Source: Bacteroidales bacterium UBA4893 (GTDB taxonomy: Bacteria > Bacteroidota > Bacteroidia > Bacteroidales > P3). Taken from it: a stretch of 64,000 nucleotides of DNA. Where the stretch lies: the NCBI GenBank assembly GCA_002399025.1, contig DHCV01000035.1:2506-66505 (forward strand). The letters run 5' to 3'. The position numbers and the translations under genes are program-made. Below the pieces are notes generated by a model. It was not told where the DNA came from. It was given only the letters and a program-made list of their open reading frames with translations, and did no database searches. Below are positions 63,316 to 64,000 of the stretch, piece by piece (within the stretch, counting starts at the first letter, position 1; the number at the start of each line of letters is the position of its first letter).

Positions 63316-64000
63316 TAATTAGGTCTAAGGCTCCCTTGAGATTGGGATTGGCAGGAGGAGGAACAGATGTTTCACCATTCTCCGATATTTATGGAGGAAG
63401 CATTCTTAATGCAACAACATCTCTTTACGCCTATTGCGACATTATTCCAACTAATAATGGAGAAATAAACTTCTATCTTCAAGACAAGAATATCAAATAC
63501 ACCTATAAAAGCCAAAAAGAACTCCCCATTAATGGAGAAATTGACCTTCTGAAAGCAATTTATAATCGTATTATTAAAGACTTTGAGCTGGATGCTCTTT
63601 CTTTCGATATTCATACCTTTGTTGATGCTCCTGCCGGTTCAGGCTTAGGAACTTCATCAACTTTGGTAGTTACTATTATTGGAGCTTTCAGTGAATGGTT
63701 GGGTTTGCCTTTGGGAGAATATGATATTGCAAACTTAGCATATAGCATAGAAAGAGAAGACTTAAAGCTTGCAGGAGGCAAACAAGACCAATATGCAGCA
63801 ACCTTTGGTGGATTTAACTTTATGGAGTTTTTTGCTGAAGGGAAAGTGATTGTTAATCCTTTAAGGGTTAGAGAAGAAACTTTAAATGAACTATCAAGAA
63901 ACATTGTTTTATATTACACAGAAACCTCTCGCAACTCTTCCGATATTATTCAATTGCAACAAAAGAATGTTACCCAAAAGAATGTACAAAGCATTGAAGC
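63312..64000 (+). CDS. hddA: GHMP kinase, D-glycero-alpha-D-manno-heptose-7-phosphate kinase-like (partial)
   Basis: The first 229 codons are in the window with no stop; the gene runs past the right edge. The start MIIRSKAPLRLGLAGGGTDV and the GHMP loop DAPAGSGLGTSSTLVVT (about 106-122) and AGGKQDQYAATFGG fit heptose 7-phosphate kinases and relatives. It would phosphorylate the alpha anomer for GDP-heptose synthesis in surface glycans. ATG 63312 overlaps the glycosyltransferase stop (ATGA), so they are co-translated. HddA versus other GHMP sugar kinases cannot be fully settled from the fragment. Confidence 0.82.
   Translation, partial: MIIRSKAPLRLGLAGGGTDVSPFSDIYGGSILNATTSLYAYCDIIPTNNGEINFYLQDKNIKYTYKSQKELPINGEIDLLKAIYNRIIKDFELDALSFDIHTFVDAPAGSGLGTSSTLVVTIIGAFSEWLGLPLGEYDIANLAYSIEREDLKLAGGKQDQYAATFGGFNFMEFFAEGKVIVNPLRVREETLNELSRNIVLYYTETSRNSSDIIQLQQKNVTQKNVQSIE

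Noticed and set aside
63372..63904. Minus-strand frames at the right end
   Set aside because: They are shadows of the plus-strand heptose kinase gene, which continues past the window.

Overview
The window looks like chromosome of a member of the Bacteroidota, probably an anaerobic or facultative Bacteroidales-type bacterium. The DNA is AT-rich (judged by eye). It carries type IX secretion genes (porT and a cargo protein with a C-terminal sorting domain), DUF5686, DUF6029 and Omp28-type envelope proteins, carboxypeptidase-regulatory/OMP-barrel receptors, and a B-type succinate dehydrogenase/fumarate reductase. More than twenty promoters match the Bacteroidota consensus TTG-N17-20-TAnnTTTG. These promoters were used to correct several gene starts.

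Layout. 1-900: remnant of a REP-associated (Y1) transposase, two small hairpins and a 5'-truncated outer-membrane barrel gene. 900-2700: a solitary ATP synthase subunit a gene, then ung. 2.7-11.8 kb, minus strand: two OMP-barrel receptors; the second lies at the end of an operon of an ABC ATPase, two paralogous permeases, two small membrane proteins, a YtrA-type GntR regulator and a GIN-domain lipoprotein, with a likely operator over the promoter. 12.2-17.3 kb, minus: a T9SS cargo protein, Omp28-like lipoprotein, DUF6029 protein, TlpA-like thioredoxin and a polyprenyl diphosphate synthase. 17.5-22.1 kb, plus: radical SAM protein, a FeoB-type permease without its GTPase, 5-formyl-THF cyclo-ligase, Lnt and a small lipoprotein. 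22.1-27.1 kb: DUF1287 protein, YfcC transporter, DUF5686 protein. 27.5-33.1 kb, plus: asparaginase, heptose-7-phosphate kinase, Fe-alcohol dehydrogenase, PorT and an FAD oxidoreductase. 33.1-39.5 kb: ettA and recJ (minus), pdxJ and a U32 peptidase (plus). 39.6-47.5 kb: an electron-transport island, sdhCAB then nrfHA and a two-gene cytochrome c maturation system, giving succinate/fumarate chemistry and nitrite ammonification. 47.6-54 kb: GNAT plus mono-cluster ferredoxin pair, a hypothetical protein, tRNA-Met, uvrA and a coiled-coil lipoprotein. 54-61 kb: a small membrane protein, lytic transglycosylase, repeat protein with xseAB, and a purE/kinase/deaminase operon. 61.3-64 kb: methyltransferase, glycosyltransferase and a partial heptose kinase, the start of a surface-glycan locus.

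The most unusual signal is not a gene. Seven long intergenic gaps each hold a short array of dyad-symmetric sites spaced 21 or 22 bp apart, two turns of the helix. Each array has its own core sequence, and the same GTGCCAC-type core recurs in opposite orientation at 27.3 and 48.4 kb. At 59.5 kb two core types sit in one continuous register. I do not recognise this as a named repeat family. It looks like phased protein-binding DNA rather than CRISPR, terminators or coding sequence, but this is inference.
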